64,000 nt of DNA from Providencia alcalifaciens DSM 30120 (GCF_000173415.1 NZ_ABXW01000004.1:62001-126000); one strand, 5' to 3'; counted from the stretch's first letter, positions 47,249 through 58,144 are shown. The notes: generated by a model not told the origin, from the sequence alone. Translations and numbers: made by a program.

Positions 47249-50200
47249 TTAACTGACACGATAGTGGCTTGAGAGTTCACTATAGCCAAGACCATTTGCT
47301 TTTTTCACGGTAATTTGTACCGGAATTCGTTCTTTCATGGCTTCAACGTGGCTAATAACACCAATGGTTTTTCCTGAAGCGTTGAGGCTCTCTAATGCAT
47401 CTAAAGCAATGTCTAAGGTTTCGGCATCCAATGTACCGAAACCTTCATCAAGAAAGAGCGATTCCAGTTGGGTTCGATGACTCACCATGTCAGAGAGTGC
47501 AAGGGCTAGCGACAAACTGACTAAGAAGCTTTCCCCTCCAGACAGTGTTTTAATATCGCGAATACTATCCGCTTGCCAGCCATCAATAACTTGTAATTCA
47601 AGGTTGGCTAAATGGCTTCTTTGCAGCAAATAGCGACCATGCAATTTATCGAGTTGTTGGTTAGCTAAAGAGACTAAGCAGTCTAAGGTTAACCCCTGAG
47701 CATAACGGCGAAATTTATCCCCTTCAGCGGAGCCTATTAAGCTGTTGAGGTAACTCCAATCATCGTAGCTTAATTGGCTCTGTTCAATTTTATTCAATAA
47801 CTCGCGCTGTTGGTGACGTTGCTGTTGATCGCGCTCGAGTTGGTTAATAATCTGCCCTTGTTGTTGGTTTAATTCCTTGATTTTATTATCTAACTCAGTC
47901 AATACATGTTGAATGTGCTCCAATGACAACTCCGCAAATTCAACTAAACGTTGTTGTTCATGATTGGCGAGAGATAAGAGGCTTTCTTGATAGCGGGTTT
48001 CCGCTTCAAGCTGCTGCTGAGTCACTTGTTGTTTAAGTTGCTCAAGCTGAATTTTTTCTTCGGCAGGAAGGAGGGCATTCAGGAATTGCTCTTGGGTGTC
48101 AAACGGGCTGTTCTTAAGCGCATCAATAAACTGAGCTTGTGCAACAGATTGTCGTTGATTGAGTTGTTTGAGTTGTTCATCGAGTTCTTGGGCACTTCCT
48201 GTGAGTGCAGCGATGTGTTTGTCTATCTCACTGATTTGCAGAGTAAGTTCATCGACTTTACGAGCATATTGAGCCTGCTGCACCTGCATATTTTGGGTAA
48301 AAACAGTGATAGCTTGGCCGTCTAGCATGTTTTGACGTTGGGTATTCGCATGCCCAATTTGCTGATTTAGCTGCTCAAAATGTTGCTGTTGTGACGCGAG
48401 TTGTCGCTCAATTTGTTGTGCATAGGTTGTTTCCGCTGCGAGAGTAGCGGCATGAACTTCAATACTTTTAGCGAACTGTTGAGCGGCTGTTTTTTGCGCC
48501 TCATAGTATTGCCCGCGTTGTTCAATTTCTTTTAGCCAAGAGGAAAACTGTTCTTGGCTTGGTAGCGTTAGGTTAAATGGCGAGAGCGAGGTGGCTAGCT
48601 GCTGTGTTTGCTGCTCAATGCGTTGTTTCAAAGCGTGTTGTTCCGCTTGGTTTTCGTCTAATTGCTGGGAATGGTATTTAAGTTTTTCATCAAGAAGCGA
48701 TAGCTCGGAGAGCAGTTGCTTAGTTTGAGCTTGCTGTTCGTAATAGTGGTTTTTTGCCTCTTGGTGTTGGCGTTCCAGCTGTGTAAATTCACTGGTGATG
48801 GTTTGCTGAACCGTGAGTTGATTGCGCAAATCTAAAAGGCATTGCTCTACTGCGAGATGTGTTTTCGCTAATTCCGGTGTAAGTGCTTGCTTACAAGCTT
48901 GTCGCCATTGGGTATTGAGCGCATCTAATTGGACCTGTAACTGTTTTTGTGTTGCTTCATTATCTTGTTGGCGACGTTTATCCGCTTGTAATAATGCTTG
49001 GTGTTCGGTGAGTTGTTGTTTTTCGGATTCTATCTGTGTGTTGAGCGCAACCAATTGTTGCTGGGTTTCGTTTGGCGTAACAGCATGGTATGCCTCTAAA
49101 GCAGGATGCTTTAATGAGCCACAAAGGGGGCACGGTGTTCCTTCAATGAGTTGTTGGCGTTCATGTTCCAAGCTGACAATTTTTTGTTCTAGTTGAAGTT
49201 TTTGTTCTAAAACTTGGCGTTGAGGCTCCAATTGAGTCACTCTATCTTGTGTAATTGCAATCAGTTTTTCCACTTGCTGGATAGATTCTGCGAGCTGGTT
49301 TTGTTGCTGAATGTGTAGCTGTACTTGCTGGTGTTTTTCCTCATGTTGCGAGAGTAAAAGTGGCAGTATTTGAGCATGCTGTAACTGTGCTTGCAGTTGA
49401 ATAATGAGAGCGTTAATTGCACTTATATCGTGTTTTTCTTTGTATTCTTGAAATTGTTTTTCAAGCTGATTAAAGCGGGAGTGAAAGGTTTCAAGACTGA
49501 GCTGAGCTTTTTGATGTTCTTTCAGTTTTTGCAATTGAGCTTGTTGCAATGTTTGCCATTCTAGCTTGATTGCGTGCTGTTTTTGCTGATTTTTAGTGAG
49601 TTGTTCAGTCAGTTCATAAACAAATTGACCTTGCTGTTGCCAGCGCCCTAATTGGGTAATTATTTGGGCGTCATTTGCGTGTTCTTGGAGAAATAATTGC
49701 GTTTTATTCAGCCCACTCTTTGCATGATCAATTTGCTGCTGAGCGTTCTCTACACTTGCTTTTTTCTGTAAATACTCACTGTTTAGCTGACTTAATTGCT
49801 CTGAGAGTTGCAATTTTTGTTGATTGAGCTGGGAAAGTCGATTGTCTAATGGGCGCACTTCGTTATCGATCATGACCGTCGTTTTCTGTACCCATTCATT
49901 GTATTGATTTTGTTCAAGCTGCGCTTGGGCATGTTGGGTCACTAAAGGTAAACGTTGCTTTTGAGCCTCTTCTAAGTGTTGGGTTATGCGTTGCTGTTTT
50001 TGAGTCTGTTCATCAAGTTGAGTTTGCAAGCTTTGCACTGCCAGCCAATCCGGGCGTAAGGCTTCCGCAGGAGAGCTTTGAGCGAGCTTGTGTAATTGGG
50101 GCTCTGCCACTTGATAGCGTTGTTGAGCTTGCTGTTGCGCTAGCTGTAAGCGCTGGGTATTTTGTGCGAGCTGTTGATACTGTTGGTGCCAAGTCACGGC

Positions 50201-50932
50201 TTGTTGATGGCGAAGTTTACTTTGACTCAGCTGCTGTTCTTGGGCTGAATATTGTTGCTGCTTTTCAACAAGCTCTTGATATTCGATTTCCGTAAGCAGA
50301 TTGACGCTACTGGCTTGTGCTCGAAGGAGATCGAGATCAGTTTTGGCTTGTTTATGCTGATTAAAGATATAGACCGAAATTTGACTATAAATTTCGGTGC
50401 CAGTGATCTCTTCCAATAAGTCAGCGCGTTCTTTTTCTGTGGCATTGAGAAAAGCGGCAAAATCACCTTGGGAAAGTAAAATAGATTTGGTGAAACGTCC
50501 AAAATCCAATCCCGTGATTTGCACAATTTTTTCACGAATTTCACTGACTTTTTCTGCGATAATTTGCCCATCAGCGACGGTTGCTAGCTCTGCTTTAGGA
50601 TCTTGGAGGTTGCCATCGGCTTTATTATTTGCGCGGCGTTGGCTCCAGAATGCACGATAAGCGATACCTTTAACTTCAAATTCTACTTCCGCTAAGCATT
50701 CGCCCGTATGGCGAGTCATCAGTTCATTTTTACTTTTTGAGATTTGCCCTAAACGTGGGGTTTGATGGTATAGCGCGAGGCAGATAGCATCTAATAAGGT
50801 GGTTTTTCCTGCTCCCGTAGCACCAGTGATGGCAAATAACCCATTGCTGGCAAACGGTTCTTCAGTGAAATCAATTTTCCATTCACCTTTAAGGGAATTA
50901 ATATTTTTGAGACGTAAGCTTAAAATTTTCAC
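47249..50932 (-). CDS. sbcC: exonuclease SbcCD, ATPase subunit SbcC
   Basis: SMC/Rad50-like ATPase which, with SbcD, opens DNA hairpins and processes blocked ends. 1227 aa, clearly longer than E. coli SbcC (1048). Walker A GATGAGKTT is at 37-45; a long, very glutamine-rich coiled coil is interrupted by the zinc hook CPLC near residue 602; the ABC signature TLSGGES lies near 1125 and Walker B with LFLDEGFGTLD near 1160. GTG start, 2 nt after the sbcD stop, implies coupling. Confidence 0.96.
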   Translation of the reverse strand: MKILSLRLKNINSLKGEWKIDFTEEPFASNGLFAITGATGAGKTTLLDAICLALYHQTPRLGQISKSKNELMTRHTGECLAEVEFEVKGIAYRAFWSQRRANNKADGNLQDPKAELATVADGQIIAEKVSEIREKIVQITGLDFGRFTKSILLSQGDFAAFLNATEKERADLLEEITGTEIYSQISVYIFNQHKQAKTDLDLLRAQASSVNLLTEIEYQELVEKQQQYSAQEQQLSQSKLRHQQAVTWHQQYQQLAQNTQRLQLAQQQAQQRYQVAEPQLHKLAQSSPAEALRPDWLAVQSLQTQLDEQTQKQQRITQHLEEAQKQRLPLVTQHAQAQLEQNQYNEWVQKTTVMIDNEVRPLDNRLSQLNQQKLQLSEQLSQLNSEYLQKKASVENAQQQIDHAKSGLNKTQLFLQEHANDAQIITQLGRWQQQGQFVYELTEQLTKNQQKQHAIKLEWQTLQQAQLQKLKEHQKAQLSLETFHSRFNQLEKQFQEYKEKHDISAINALIIQLQAQLQHAQILPLLLSQHEEKHQQVQLHIQQQNQLAESIQQVEKLIAITQDRVTQLEPQRQVLEQKLQLEQKIVSLEHERQQLIEGTPCPLCGSLKHPALEAYHAVTPNETQQQLVALNTQIESEKQQLTEHQALLQADKRRQQDNEATQKQLQVQLDALNTQWRQACKQALTPELAKTHLAVEQCLLDLRNQLTVQQTITSEFTQLERQHQEAKNHYYEQQAQTKQLLSELSLLDEKLKYHSQQLDENQAEQHALKQRIEQQTQQLATSLSPFNLTLPSQEQFSSWLKEIEQRGQYYEAQKTAAQQFAKSIEVHAATLAAETTYAQQIERQLASQQQHFEQLNQQIGHANTQRQNMLDGQAITVFTQNMQVQQAQYARKVDELTLQISEIDKHIAALTGSAQELDEQLKQLNQRQSVAQAQFIDALKNSPFDTQEQFLNALLPAEEKIQLEQLKQQVTQQQLEAETRYQESLLSLANHEQQRLVEFAELSLEHIQHVLTELDNKIKELNQQQGQIINQLERDQQQRHQQRELLNKIEQSQLSYDDWSYLNSLIGSAEGDKFRRYAQGLTLDCLVSLANQQLDKLHGRYLLQRSHLANLELQVIDGWQADSIRDIKTLSGGESFLVSLSLALALSDMVSHRTQLESLFLDEGFGTLDAETLDIALDALESLNASGKTIGVISHVEAMKERIPVQITVKKANGLGYSELSSHYRVS

Positions 50933-50934
50933 GC

Positions 50935-52149
50935 TTATTCCCCTTGTTCAGTGCGTAAGGTGGCGTAGGATTGCTTGAACAGTTGTAATAAACGCTGCTC
51001 TAACGCTTTGTCTTCTAATGATTCTTCAGCAAGCCTTCGAGAGAAGACTTCTTCAGCCGTTAATTCACTCAATGTTTCATTGGGCTGTGTAAGGTTTTGG
51101 CCTGTTTGGGCTCGACGAGCACGGCGTAGGCGAACCACTTCGACACAGCGATCTTGGGTGAGCGCTTCAATTCGTTGCTGAATATCGCCAAGATAATCTT
51201 GGGATGCGACTTCAATATCTAACCAAGTTGGGCGGTTTTCAGTGGTGGTGGGTAACGTCATAAGCTGTTGTTGCAGCTCTTTTAAGGTGCCCTTAAGACT
51301 ATACAGTGGTTGAGAAACAGGGATTGGCAGCAATGTAACATTGGAAAATTGATGACCATTAAATTCCACTAAACACACACTTTTTTGTTGTTGTGATTCG
51401 TCAAAGCTGAGTGCAATGGGGGAGCCGCTATAACGAATATATTCTTTCCCACCAATTAATTGCGGGCGGTGGATATGCCCGAGTGCAATATAATCTGCTG
51501 GAGGAAAGGCTCCGGACGGAAATGCATCCAATGTACCGATATAAATTTCGCGGACGGAATCGGTGAGTTCTGCACCGATCACAGTGAGATGTCCTGTCGC
51601 GATGATAGGAATATCTAAGCCAAGAGCTTCGCGCTGCTTAACGGCTTTTTGGTAACAGGTTTGATAGTAATCACGGATGGCATTTTGCAATGAAAGTTGT
51701 TTTTCTTCACTACTTTGCCCTGCCATACTGATTTGAACATCCCTTGGGCGTAAAAACGGGATGGCGCAAACTAGCCCAGTCGGATTTCCTTGTTTATCTT
51801 TTAGCGTAATGACATGAGATTCATTGCTTGAGGTGATGACATGGGTGTTTAAATAACGTAATAGCGCACTGGATTCGTTTAGAACAGAAACCGAATCATG
51901 GTTGCCGCTTAAAATGACTAATTGGCAGTTAGTTCGTTGTAAATCAACAATAAATTGATTGTATAGTTCACGGGCATAGCTAGGTGGTGCCCCAGTATCA
52001 AAGACATCACCTGCCACTATCAGTGCATCCACTTGGTGCAGTTTGATTTGGTCAATTAACCAGAATAAAAAGTGCTGATGCTCAGATGCCCGATTTTTGG
52101 TGAAAAAATATTGACCTAAATGCCAGTCTGAGGTGTGGATGATGCGCAT
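50935..52149 (-). CDS. sbcD: exonuclease SbcCD, nuclease subunit SbcD
   Basis: Mre11-type Mn-dependent nuclease, 404 aa (E. coli 400). Phosphoesterase motifs in order: HTSDWHLGQ at 5-13, VAGDVFDTG near 45, SGNHDS near 81, TGHLT near 181 and GHIHRPQ near 222. First gene of sbcDC, divergent from phoB, as in E. coli. Confidence 0.97.
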   Translation of the reverse strand: MRIIHTSDWHLGQYFFTKNRASEHQHFLFWLIDQIKLHQVDALIVAGDVFDTGAPPSYARELYNQFIVDLQRTNCQLVILSGNHDSVSVLNESSALLRYLNTHVITSSNESHVITLKDKQGNPTGLVCAIPFLRPRDVQISMAGQSSEEKQLSLQNAIRDYYQTCYQKAVKQREALGLDIPIIATGHLTVIGAELTDSVREIYIGTLDAFPSGAFPPADYIALGHIHRPQLIGGKEYIRYSGSPIALSFDESQQQKSVCLVEFNGHQFSNVTLLPIPVSQPLYSLKGTLKELQQQLMTLPTTTENRPTWLDIEVASQDYLGDIQQRIEALTQDRCVEVVRLRRARRAQTGQNLTQPNETLSELTAEEVFSRRLAEESLEDKALEQRLLQLFKQSYATLRTEQGE

Positions 52150-52453
52150 GAGCTACCTATTCCTATGATTATGACGCTTTTACTATACTAATATTCAAAC
52201 CCTATAGTTTGCTGTATCACAGTATACCGCATCGGTGCCATATGAAGGGAAGCGCATGAAAAATAGTTGAGAAGCGCTTCGCAATGAAAGTAGGAAGCTT
52301 GGCTGATATGGCTTTTATGTTTCACTTACATGACAGTAAACTGTTAATCTAATGATGGATCGTAGCCTTACGTTGAGATATTCATAATTCTGTCACAAAA
52401 CTGACGCATAATGCGGTCACATTAAAAATCTCTTCTTATTTACAGGAACAATC
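52150..52453. other. sbcD-phoB divergent intergenic region
   Basis: 304 bp with no gene. It contains the Pho box at 52390-52407. The remainder should carry the sbcD promoter on the minus strand; nothing else was recognised. Confidence 0.5.
52390..52412 (+). promoter_or_regulatory. Pho box and -10 of phoBR
   Basis: CTGTCACAAAACTGACGC (52390-52407) matches the PhoB consensus of two CTGTCAT repeats separated by 4 bp, and CATAAT (52407-52412) is a suitable -10. It indicates autoactivation of phoBR under phosphate limitation. Confidence 0.85.
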
Positions 52454-53143
52454 ATGGCAAGACGCATTCTAGTTGTTGAAGATGAAGCGCCCATCCGAGA
52501 AATGGTTTGTTTTGTATTGGAACAGAATGGTTTTCAGCCTACAGAAGCTGATGATTATGATTCTGCGATAGCACAATTGGTTGATCCATTACCTGATTTA
52601 GTGTTGCTGGATTGGATGATCCCCGGAGGTTCAGGCATCCAAGTGATCAAACATATGAAACGAGATAGTGCTACGCGTGATGTCCCCGTAATGATGCTAA
52701 CCGCGAGAGGGGAAGAAGAAGATCGTGTGAAAGGGTTAGAAGTTGGCGCGGACGATTATTTAATTAAGCCGTTCTCACCAAAAGAATTGATAGCCCGTGT
52801 TAAAGCAATTTTGCGGCGCATCTCGCCAATGTCGACAGAAGATATTATTGAAATGAATGGATTAGTGCTTGATCCGACTTCCCATCGTGTTACGAGTAAT
52901 GAGATTCCCATCGATATGGGACCTACCGAATATAAGCTACTTCACTTTTTTATGACCCATCCAGAGCGAGTCTATAGCCGCGAGCAGTTACTTAATTATG
53001 TTTGGGGTGCAAACGTGTATGTCGAAGATAGGACGGTGGATGTGCATATTCGTCGTTTAAGAAAAGCGTTAGAGCTAGATGGGCATGATAAAATGGTGCA
53101 AACGGTTCGTGGTACTGGCTACCGATTCTCTGTGCGTTATTGA
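52454..53143 (+). CDS. phoB: phosphate regulon response regulator PhoB
   Basis: OmpR-type response regulator, 229 aa as in E. coli. The phospho-acceptor is D53 in LLDWMIPG, with an acidic pocket VVEDE at 8-12 and K105 in LIKPFSP; the C-terminal winged helix has [13 protein letters not shown] and [12 protein letters not shown]. Autoregulated through the upstream Pho box; phoR follows by 23 nt. Confidence 0.99.
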   Translation: MARRILVVEDEAPIREMVCFVLEQNGFQPTEADDYDSAIAQLVDPLPDLVLLDWMIPGGSGIQVIKHMKRDSATRDVPVMMLTARGEEEDRVKGLEVGADDYLIKPFSPKELIARVKAILRRISPMSTEDIIEMNGLVLDPTSHRVTSNEIPIDMGPTEYKLLHFFMTHPERVYSREQLLNYVWGANVYVEDRTVDVHIRRLRKALELDGHDKMVQTVRGTGYRFSVRY

Positions 53144-53166
53144 GAAACCATTAGGGAGAAACAGGG

Positions 53167-54465
53167 GTGCTTGAACGCTTATCCTTAAAACAGCTGATCT
53201 GGGGGCTGTTTTTATTTATTTTACCCGCACTAATATTATCTATTTTTATTGGCCACCTGCCGTGGCTATTGGTTATTTCATTACTAGCTGCGTTAATTTG
53301 GCATGGATATAACCTGCTAAAACTTTCAGACTGGTTGTGGCTAGATAGAAGTATGTTGCCACCAGATGGTAAAGGGGGCTGGGAGCCAATATTTTACGGT
53401 ATTTATCAAATGCAGCAGCGTAACCGTAAGCGCCGCCGCGAATTAGGGCAACTTATTAAACGGTTTCGCAGTGGAGCTGAGTCTCTACCCGATGCGGTCG
53501 TTATGATGACTACGGAAGGCAATATTTTTTGGTGTAACCGCCACGCTCAACAGCTTCTTGGCTTTCGCTGGCCAGAGGATAACGGGCAGCATATTTTTAA
53601 TTTATTACGTTATCCTGATTTTAGCCGTTATTTCACGGTGAAGAGTTATGACCAAGCGCTGACGATTGAATTGAACAGCGGTGAAATTGTGGAGTTTCGC
53701 ATTTTGCCATACACCAGTGACCAGTTATTGATGGTGGCTCGAGATGTGACTGAAAAGCGCAGATTGGAAAAAGCACGCAGAGACTTTTTTGCCAACGTTA
53801 GCCATGAATTACGTACACCTCTGACCGTCATTCAAGGTTATCTCGAGGTGATGGATGACCAAGAAGGAACATCACCGATGAATAAAAAAGCCTTATCGGT
53901 GATGCAAGAGCAGACCCATCGGATGGATAATTTAGTGAAGCAATTGCTGCAACTATCACGAATTGAGGTTGCCCCTCAAATTAATCTTGATGAACAGATT
54001 AATATGCCGGTCATTCTTAAAATGATTGAACAAGAAGCCATTGGCTTAAGCCAAGGGCGACATGAGTTTGAATTCGTTATTGATGAAAAACTGCGAGTGC
54101 ATGGTAATGAAGAACAGTTACGCAGTGCGGTTGCTAACTTGGTTTATAATGCGATAAACCATACACCGGAAGGGACGAAAATTAAGGTGAAATGGCAGAA
54201 AACCAATAACGGCGCACAATTTAGCGTGAGTGACAATGGTCCTGGAATTCCTGCTGAGCACATTCCTCGCTTAACGGAACGTTTTTATCGTGTAGATAAA
54301 GCGCGCTCTCGACAAGGTGGTGGGGGAACGGGTCTAGGTTTAGCGATTGTTAAGCATGCTGTTCAGCATCATAGCAGCCAATTATCGGTCACCAGTCAGA
54401 TTGGTAAGGGCAGTGAATTTTCCTTTACGTTACCGCCTGTTTTTATTGTGTCAGATAAAAAATAG
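53167..54465 (+). CDS. phoR: phosphate regulon sensor histidine kinase PhoR
   Basis: Membrane histidine kinase/phosphatase that controls PhoB according to Pst/PhoU signalling. 432 aa (E. coli 431). Two N-terminal membrane segments (about 10-60), a charged linker, a PAS domain (about 96-190), the phospho-accepting His in [12 protein letters not shown] near 215, and ATP-binding N, G1 and G2 boxes ([31 protein letters not shown]). GTG start, as known for E. coli phoR, after GGG-rich ribosome site. Confidence 0.98.
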   Translation: MLERLSLKQLIWGLFLFILPALILSIFIGHLPWLLVISLLAALIWHGYNLLKLSDWLWLDRSMLPPDGKGGWEPIFYGIYQMQQRNRKRRRELGQLIKRFRSGAESLPDAVVMMTTEGNIFWCNRHAQQLLGFRWPEDNGQHIFNLLRYPDFSRYFTVKSYDQALTIELNSGEIVEFRILPYTSDQLLMVARDVTEKRRLEKARRDFFANVSHELRTPLTVIQGYLEVMDDQEGTSPMNKKALSVMQEQTHRMDNLVKQLLQLSRIEVAPQINLDEQINMPVILKMIEQEAIGLSQGRHEFEFVIDEKLRVHGNEEQLRSAVANLVYNAINHTPEGTKIKVKWQKTNNGAQFSVSDNGPGIPAEHIPRLTERFYRVDKARSRQGGGGTGLGLAIVKHAVQHHSSQLSVTSQIGKGSEFSFTLPPVFIVSDKK

Positions 54466-54490
54466 GTGTGCCAAATAATCGCTAAAAATG

Positions 54491-54530
54491 AAACCTTGCT
54501 AATAAAATCATTGCATTAGCAAGGTTTTTT
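54491..54530 (+). terminator. phoBR terminator
   Basis: AAACCTTGCTAAT (54491-54503) pairs perfectly with ATTAGCAAGGTTT (54515-54527), followed by TTT. Confidence 0.93.
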
Positions 54531-54973
54531 GTTTTGCTATTTCTTCCTTTTTGACGTTATTTTTAATCGCTGCGCTATATTTTCATTGTTATCCCGCAAT
54601 TTTCTTCATCTTATCCTGCTAAAATACATTATGAGTGGTTAAATAATGTTTTGTTGCTGTTTTTTTAGCCTGAATATATACGGGATATTGCAAATTTACT
54701 GACAGTAATCACTGGTTCTTAAATTTAGTTTGGTACTTTATTCTTGTTTTCAGGTTTGCTCTTGCCTTTTTTCCCTATAAAAGTTTTACTTGTCGCCAGT
54801 TATTGGCGATTTTTACTGTTTTTTGATGTTTAGTATTACAAAGCTAACCAAGGCATGCATTTTATATTGTTAAAGTCATGTTAATCAGAACTCTATTTCG
54901 TCATATATGTTCCAATAGGTTATCTATGAGATAGCCTGTTTTTAATTCATAATTTACTAAAAATTAACATAAT
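54531..54973 (+). other. long AT-rich leader region of brnQ
   Basis: 443 bp without a normal gene. It contains a terminator-like hairpin at 54917-54943 close to the brnQ start and an 18-residue candidate leader frame (54878-54934) that overlaps it. The promoter was not located with confidence. Confidence 0.45.
54917..54943 (+). terminator. putative attenuator hairpin before brnQ
   Basis: AGGTTATCT (54917-54925) pairs with AGATAGCCT (54929-54937, one G-T pair) around a 3-nt loop, followed by GTTTTT. It sits 31-57 nt before the brnQ ATG and so could stop transcription inside the leader. Confidence 0.5.
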
Positions 54974-56302
54974 ATGGCTCATCGTTTATCATCCAGAGAT
55001 ATCCTCGCCTTAGGTTTTATGACCTTTGCGCTATTTGTTGGTGCTGGAAATATCATTTTCCCGCCAATGGTCGGTTTACAAGCAGGTGAGCAGGTTTGGA
55101 CTGCTGCACTTGGTTTCTTAGTCACTGGCGTCGGTCTTCCTGTTCTTACTGTTGTTGCACTAGCAAAAGTGGGGGGCGGTATTGAAGCGCTCAGCACGCC
55201 GATTGGTAAAACTGCCGGTTTATTATTAGCTGTCGTTGCTTACTTATCAGTAGGACCTCTTTTTGCGACACCAAGAACAGCAACCGTTTCGTATAAAGTG
55301 GGTATTGCGCCATTGCTTGGTGGTGAATCGGAAATCTCCCTATTGGTTTATAGTGCAATCTATTTTGTACTGGTCATCGGAATTTCGTTATATCCAGGTA
55401 AGTTACTTGATAGCGTGGGGCATATTCTGGCGCCAGTAAAAATGTTGGCACTGGCTATATTGGGTATTGCGGCGGTGATGTGGCCCGCAGGGCAACCAAT
55501 TGTGGCAACGCCAGAATATCAAGATATGGCATTCTCTAATGGTTTCATCAATGGTTACTTAACGATGGATACATTAGGTGCGATGGTGTTTGGTATCGTC
55601 ATTGTGAATGCGGCGCGCTCACGAGGTATCGAAAACTCCTCATTATTAACTCGTTATACTATGTGGGCGGGCTTAATTGCAGGGGTTTTATTAACGCTGG
55701 TTTATTTATCGCTGTTTAAACTGGGCGAGAATAGCGGTTCATTAATTCCAAATCCTGCCGATGGTGCTGATATTCTGCATGAATATGTTCAGTACACTTT
55801 TGGGAACTACGGTAGCTTCTTCTTAGCGGTGCTGATTTTTGTTGCCTGTATGGTAACTGCTGTTGGTTTAACCTGTGCATGTGCTGAATTTTTCAGCCGT
55901 TATGTCGCAATTTCTTACCGTAAGTTAGTGCTAATCTTGGGTCTGTTCTCCATGGTGATTTCAAACCTTGGGCTCAGTAAGCTGATCGCATTCTCACTGC
56001 CTGTTTTAGTATCAATCTATCCGCCTTGTATTGTTTTGATTTTGATGAGCTTTACATTGAAATGGTGGCGTAATCCAACCATCGTAATTGCACCGACGAT
56101 GTTAACAAGTTTTGTGGTTGGCTTGATTGGCGCAGTGAAAGCATCGGATAGTTTGAAGACCTACATTCCGGATTGGATGACGTCTATCCCATTATACCAA
56201 CAAGATTTAGCTTGGGTGTTACCATCCGTCGCTGTGCTGGTTGTTGCTATTGTGTGTGATAGATTCATTTCACCATCTAGCGAACATCATAAGCACGCAT
56301 AG
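54974..56302 (+). CDS. brnQ: branched-chain amino acid / cation symporter BrnQ
   Basis: Inner-membrane Na+- or H+-coupled carrier for Leu, Ile and Val (LIV-II). 442 aa (E. coli 439) with about 12 membrane segments. The N-terminus [20 protein letters not shown] and [14 protein letters not shown] near residue 94 are family hallmarks. ATG 54974 has no recognisable Shine-Dalgarno (the upstream 20 nt are almost all A and T), which may mean low or leader-dependent translation. Follows phoBR, as in E. coli. Confidence 0.97.
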   Translation: MAHRLSSRDILALGFMTFALFVGAGNIIFPPMVGLQAGEQVWTAALGFLVTGVGLPVLTVVALAKVGGGIEALSTPIGKTAGLLLAVVAYLSVGPLFATPRTATVSYKVGIAPLLGGESEISLLVYSAIYFVLVIGISLYPGKLLDSVGHILAPVKMLALAILGIAAVMWPAGQPIVATPEYQDMAFSNGFINGYLTMDTLGAMVFGIVIVNAARSRGIENSSLLTRYTMWAGLIAGVLLTLVYLSLFKLGENSGSLIPNPADGADILHEYVQYTFGNYGSFFLAVLIFVACMVTAVGLTCACAEFFSRYVAISYRKLVLILGLFSMVISNLGLSKLIAFSLPVLVSIYPPCIVLILMSFTLKWWRNPTIVIAPTMLTSFVVGLIGAVKASDSLKTYIPDWMTSIPLYQQDLAWVLPSVAVLVVAIVCDRFISPSSEHHKHA

Positions 56303-56320
56303 TATTTTGTAAATACGCAA

Positions 56321-56358
56321 TAAAAATGCCAGTGGAGGATAATCCCACTGGCATTTTT
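56321..56358. terminator. bidirectional terminator, brnQ / ggt
   Basis: AAAAATGCCAGTGG (56321-56334) pairs perfectly with CCACTGGCATTTTT (56344-56357) between convergent genes. Confidence 0.95.
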
Positions 56359-56377
56359 CGTTATCATGATGACTGAA

Positions 56378-58144
56378 TTAATTCACACCCACAGCACTAC
56401 CCGCAGGGCGGCGGACATCGTTAGAGCCATAGATAAAGCCTTCACGAACTTTACCGGAAACGGCAGAATCGTTACCTGAGGATTTTGCACTGACACCTGC
56501 ACCATCAGGAATACCAATCATAATCAGCTCCGCAGCGCCCCATGGCGTCTGTTCAACCATCTTATATCCCATTTTATCTAGTAGAGCTAACGTATCTTTA
56601 GATACGCCACGCTGTTCATAGTAAACCTCGTCTGGGAGCCATTGATGGTGAATTCGAGGGGCATTTACCGCTTCTTGTGGAGGCATACCATGGTCAATAA
56701 TATTTAACGCGGTTTGTAAGGTAATCGAAATAATACGAGAGCCACCCGGTGAGCCGAGAACTAAGAACACTTTGCCATCTTTAGTGACAATTGTTGGGCT
56801 CATGGATGATAGTGGGCGCTTACCGGGGGCAATGGAGTTTCTTTCTCCTTGTACTAATCCATACAGATTTTTTTCGCCGACTTTGGTGGTGAAATCATCC
56901 ATTTCATCATTCAAGAAGAAGCCTGTACCCGGAGGGATAACGACGGAGCCAAATCGACCATTAATCGTGTAAGTGGTTGAAACAGCATTGCCTTTATCAT
57001 CTACCACAGAATAATGGGTGGTTTCTGGTTTTTCATGCGGTCCCATACCAGGCTGGACTTCGGTAGACGGCGTGGCTTTGTTCGGAACAATTTCTTTTCG
57101 CAGATCTGCCGCATACTGTTTACTGAGTAATTTGCCTGTCGGGTTATCGACAAATGCAGGATCACCTAGGAATGTATTGCGATCCATGTAAGCATGGCGC
57201 ATCGCTTCGGTCAGTGTATGAATATATTCTGCTGAGTTGAAACCCATTTCTTTTAGGTCATAACCTTCTAAGATATTGAGGGTTTCACAGATAGTCACAC
57301 CGCCGGAGCTTGGTGGCGGGGCAGAGATAAATTTGTAGCCGCGATATGTACAGCTAACGGGCGTTGTGTCTGCGATGGTGTAATCTGCAAAGTCTTGAGC
57401 CGTCAGGATCCCACCGTTTTTCTTCGAGGCTGCCTCTACAATTTTAGGTATATCCCCTTCATAGAAGGCGACAGGACCGTTATTAGCGATTTTTTCTAAG
57501 GTGTTAGCTAAGTCGGTTTGAACGAGCAAGTCTCCAGGTTGGTAAGTACTTCCATCTGGTTTTAAGAAGATACGAGCGACTTCAGGATCTTGTTTAAAGC
57601 GTTCAGTTGTGGTGTCGAGTACATCCGTATCTCCACGGGTGAGTACAAAACCTTCTCTTGCGAGTTTAATTGCAGGCGCCATGACTTGTTGGCGGCTCAT
57701 CGTGCCATATTTTTCAAGGGCATAATCTAAACCTTTGACTGTGCCTGGAACGCCTGAGGCGAGGTAGCCGTATAAGCTGGCATCTTTGATAAGCTTGCCA
57801 TCTTTATCTAAATACATGTCGGCACTGGCGGCTTTTGGTGCGGTTTCTCGAAAGTTAATGAAGATATCTTTGCCATCAGCAAGGTGAAGTGTCATAAACC
57901 CACCGCCGCCGATATTACCACAGCACGGGTTAACAACGGCTTGCGCGTAACCGACTGCAACCGCAGCATCCACCGCATTGCCTCCTGCTTTTAAAATATC
58001 AGCTCCAATTTGGGATGCGAGGTGTTGAGAGGAGACAACCATACCTTTTGTCGCTTCAACAGCGGGTTCGGAAGCGGCGTAAAGTTGACTTGATGTCAGC
58101 AAAGAAATCAGTAGTAAAGAAGGGCGCCATGCATTTTTTATCAT
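56378..58144 (-). CDS. ggt: periplasmic gamma-glutamyltransferase (proenzyme)
   Basis: Transfers or hydrolyses the gamma-glutamyl group of glutathione and related peptides in the periplasm. 588 aa (E. coli 580). The signal peptide ends near AAS at residues 23-25. Autocatalytic cleavage is expected before T375 in ETTHYSVVD, whose hydroxyl becomes the catalytic nucleophile; PLSSMSPTIV, which binds the gamma-glutamyl group, and the FRE arginine near residue 99 are conserved. Convergent with brnQ; monocistronic. Confidence 0.96.
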   Translation of the reverse strand: MIKNAWRPSLLLISLLTSSQLYAASEPAVEATKGMVVSSQHLASQIGADILKAGGNAVDAAVAVGYAQAVVNPCCGNIGGGGFMTLHLADGKDIFINFRETAPKAASADMYLDKDGKLIKDASLYGYLASGVPGTVKGLDYALEKYGTMSRQQVMAPAIKLAREGFVLTRGDTDVLDTTTERFKQDPEVARIFLKPDGSTYQPGDLLVQTDLANTLEKIANNGPVAFYEGDIPKIVEAASKKNGGILTAQDFADYTIADTTPVSCTYRGYKFISAPPPSSGGVTICETLNILEGYDLKEMGFNSAEYIHTLTEAMRHAYMDRNTFLGDPAFVDNPTGKLLSKQYAADLRKEIVPNKATPSTEVQPGMGPHEKPETTHYSVVDDKGNAVSTTYTINGRFGSVVIPPGTGFFLNDEMDDFTTKVGEKNLYGLVQGERNSIAPGKRPLSSMSPTIVTKDGKVFLVLGSPGGSRIISITLQTALNIIDHGMPPQEAVNAPRIHHQWLPDEVYYEQRGVSKDTLALLDKMGYKMVEQTPWGAAELIMIGIPDGAGVSAKSSGNDSAVSGKVREGFIYGSNDVRRPAGSAVGVN

